Notes under the pieces: model-generated
Database searches by the model: none
What the model saw: only the letters and a program-made list of their open reading frames with translations
Told to the model about the DNA's origin: nothing
In this document: one piece after another, positions 6,067 through 6,469 of the stretch
Layout of the letters: every line of letters begins with the position of its first letter
How positions within the stretch are numbered: position 1 is the first letter of the stretch
Made by a program: the position numbers and the translations under genes
Assembly (NCBI GenBank): GCA_947468255.1
Contig: CANIMM010000184.1
Location: forward strand, 1-6,469
Direction of reading: 5' to 3'
Length of the DNA stretch: 6,469 nt
Source: Chitinophagaceae bacterium
Lineage (GTDB): Bacteria > Bacteroidota > Bacteroidia > Chitinophagales > Chitinophagaceae

Positions 6067-6315
6067 ATGTACGAGGTCCCCGAAAAGCCAGATGGCAATA
6101 TATTATTACAGTTGGTGAGCATGCAAATGCCCTTTGGAAGATACAAGGGTATTTTACTTTGCAACCTGCCAGTTTCTTATCTGGAATGGTTCCAACGCAA
6201 GGGTTTTCCTGCAGGTAAGTTAGGCATATTGTTATCCACTATTTATGAAATTAAGATGAATGGACTGGAAGAATTATTAAAGCCCCTAAAATCACTTACC
6301 CCCAAAAATAGGTAA
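6067..6315 (+). CDS. DUF3820 (QSregVF_b-like) family small protein
   Basis: This 82-residue protein matches the DUF3820 family, also named putative quorum-sensing-regulated virulence factor (QSregVF_b). The signature is clear: MPFGRYKG (21-28), LCNLPVSYLEWF (31-42), RKGFPAGKLG (44-53) and YEIKMNGLEELLKPLK (60-75). The family is about 70-80 residues long, so the protein is complete. It has no signal peptide or membrane segment and is probably cytosolic. Its biochemical role is not established; the family name comes from a Pseudomonas member and should not be read as evidence of virulence here. The ATG at 6067 gives the usual short N-terminal tail before the conserved core. It is transcribed divergently from the ATP-grasp pair, 332 bp away, and I see no functional link between them. 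Confidence 0.88.
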   Translation: MYEVPEKPDGNILLQLVSMQMPFGRYKGILLCNLPVSYLEWFQRKGFPAGKLGILLSTIYEIKMNGLEELLKPLKSLTPKNR

Positions 6316-6331
6316 CTGTATTTTGTTTAAA

Positions 6332-6469
6332 ATGAATTTTCTTCTTATAAAAAATAATTGGACTAACTTTATAAGGGGCCGTTTCCGGGGCAACTACCGG
6401 CTCGGGCACCCCGATCATGCAATCAATTTAGCCAATGAACACTGGTCTCATCCTTACGGTTACCCTAAA
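6332..6469 (+). CDS. Uncertain partial reading frame running off the window end
   Basis: An ATG at 6332 opens a frame of 46 codons with no stop before the window ends. The product begins MNFLLIKNNW and continues with an R/G/H/P/Y-rich stretch (RGRFRGNYRLGHPDH) that I do not recognise. The frame crosses a GC-rich patch (about 6375-6413) unlike the surrounding AT-rich DNA. A competing start lies at 6435 in another frame, reading MNTGLILTVTL, which looks like the beginning of a signal peptide or membrane segment; in that case 6332-6434 would be untranslated leader. The window is too short to decide. Confidence 0.25.
   Translation, partial: MNFLLIKNNWTNFIRGRFRGNYRLGHPDHAINLANEHWSHPYGYPK

Overview
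The window looks like chromosomal DNA from a Bacteroidetes (Bacteroidota) bacterium, probably near the Chitinophagaceae. The assignment is an inference from AT-rich intergenic DNA, the lack of clear Shine-Dalgarno sequences, and the resemblance of the small SRPBCC and DUF3820-type proteins to families I know from that phylum. No rRNA, tRNA, CRISPR array, transposase or phage gene was seen.

Layout: (1) 3-380 (+), an SRPBCC/AHSA1-like protein. (2) 395-462, a compact, near-perfect inverted repeat built from four copies of an 11-bp palindrome at a 17-bp period, followed by a possible intrinsic terminator. (3) 521-1432 (+), a class I SAM-dependent methyltransferase with an N-terminal four-cysteine zinc-binding module. 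(4) 1583-1855 (+), a small protein with a signal peptide and no recognised family. (5) 1880-2815 (-), a six-helix ABC-transporter membrane domain without an ATPase domain, convergent with the previous gene. (6) 2996-4540 (-), an ATP-grasp ligase fused to a C-terminal SET domain. (7) 4550-5734 (-), a second ATP-grasp ligase directly upstream of it. (8) 5735-6066, an AT-rich divergent intergenic region. (9) 6067-6315 (+), a small DUF3820-type protein. (10) From about 6332, an uncertain reading frame that runs off the window end.

The most interesting part is the minus-strand pair at 2996-5734. Two Ddl-superfold ATP-grasp enzymes are separated by 9 bp and are almost certainly co-transcribed. Neither has the N-terminal signatures of a true D-Ala-D-Ala ligase, but both keep the ATP and magnesium residues. 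The downstream one carries a complete SET domain and post-SET cysteine cluster, as in protein-lysine methyltransferases. The simplest reading is an uncharacterised amide-bond-forming pathway (peptide, peptide tag or small amide) coupled to SAM-dependent N-methylation. The substrate cannot be read from the sequence, and no precursor peptide gene was found next to the pair. The ATPase-less membrane protein lies 180 bp downstream on the same strand. A shared 14-nt element sits at the same distance upstream of its start and of the first ligase start, which weakly hints at common regulation.
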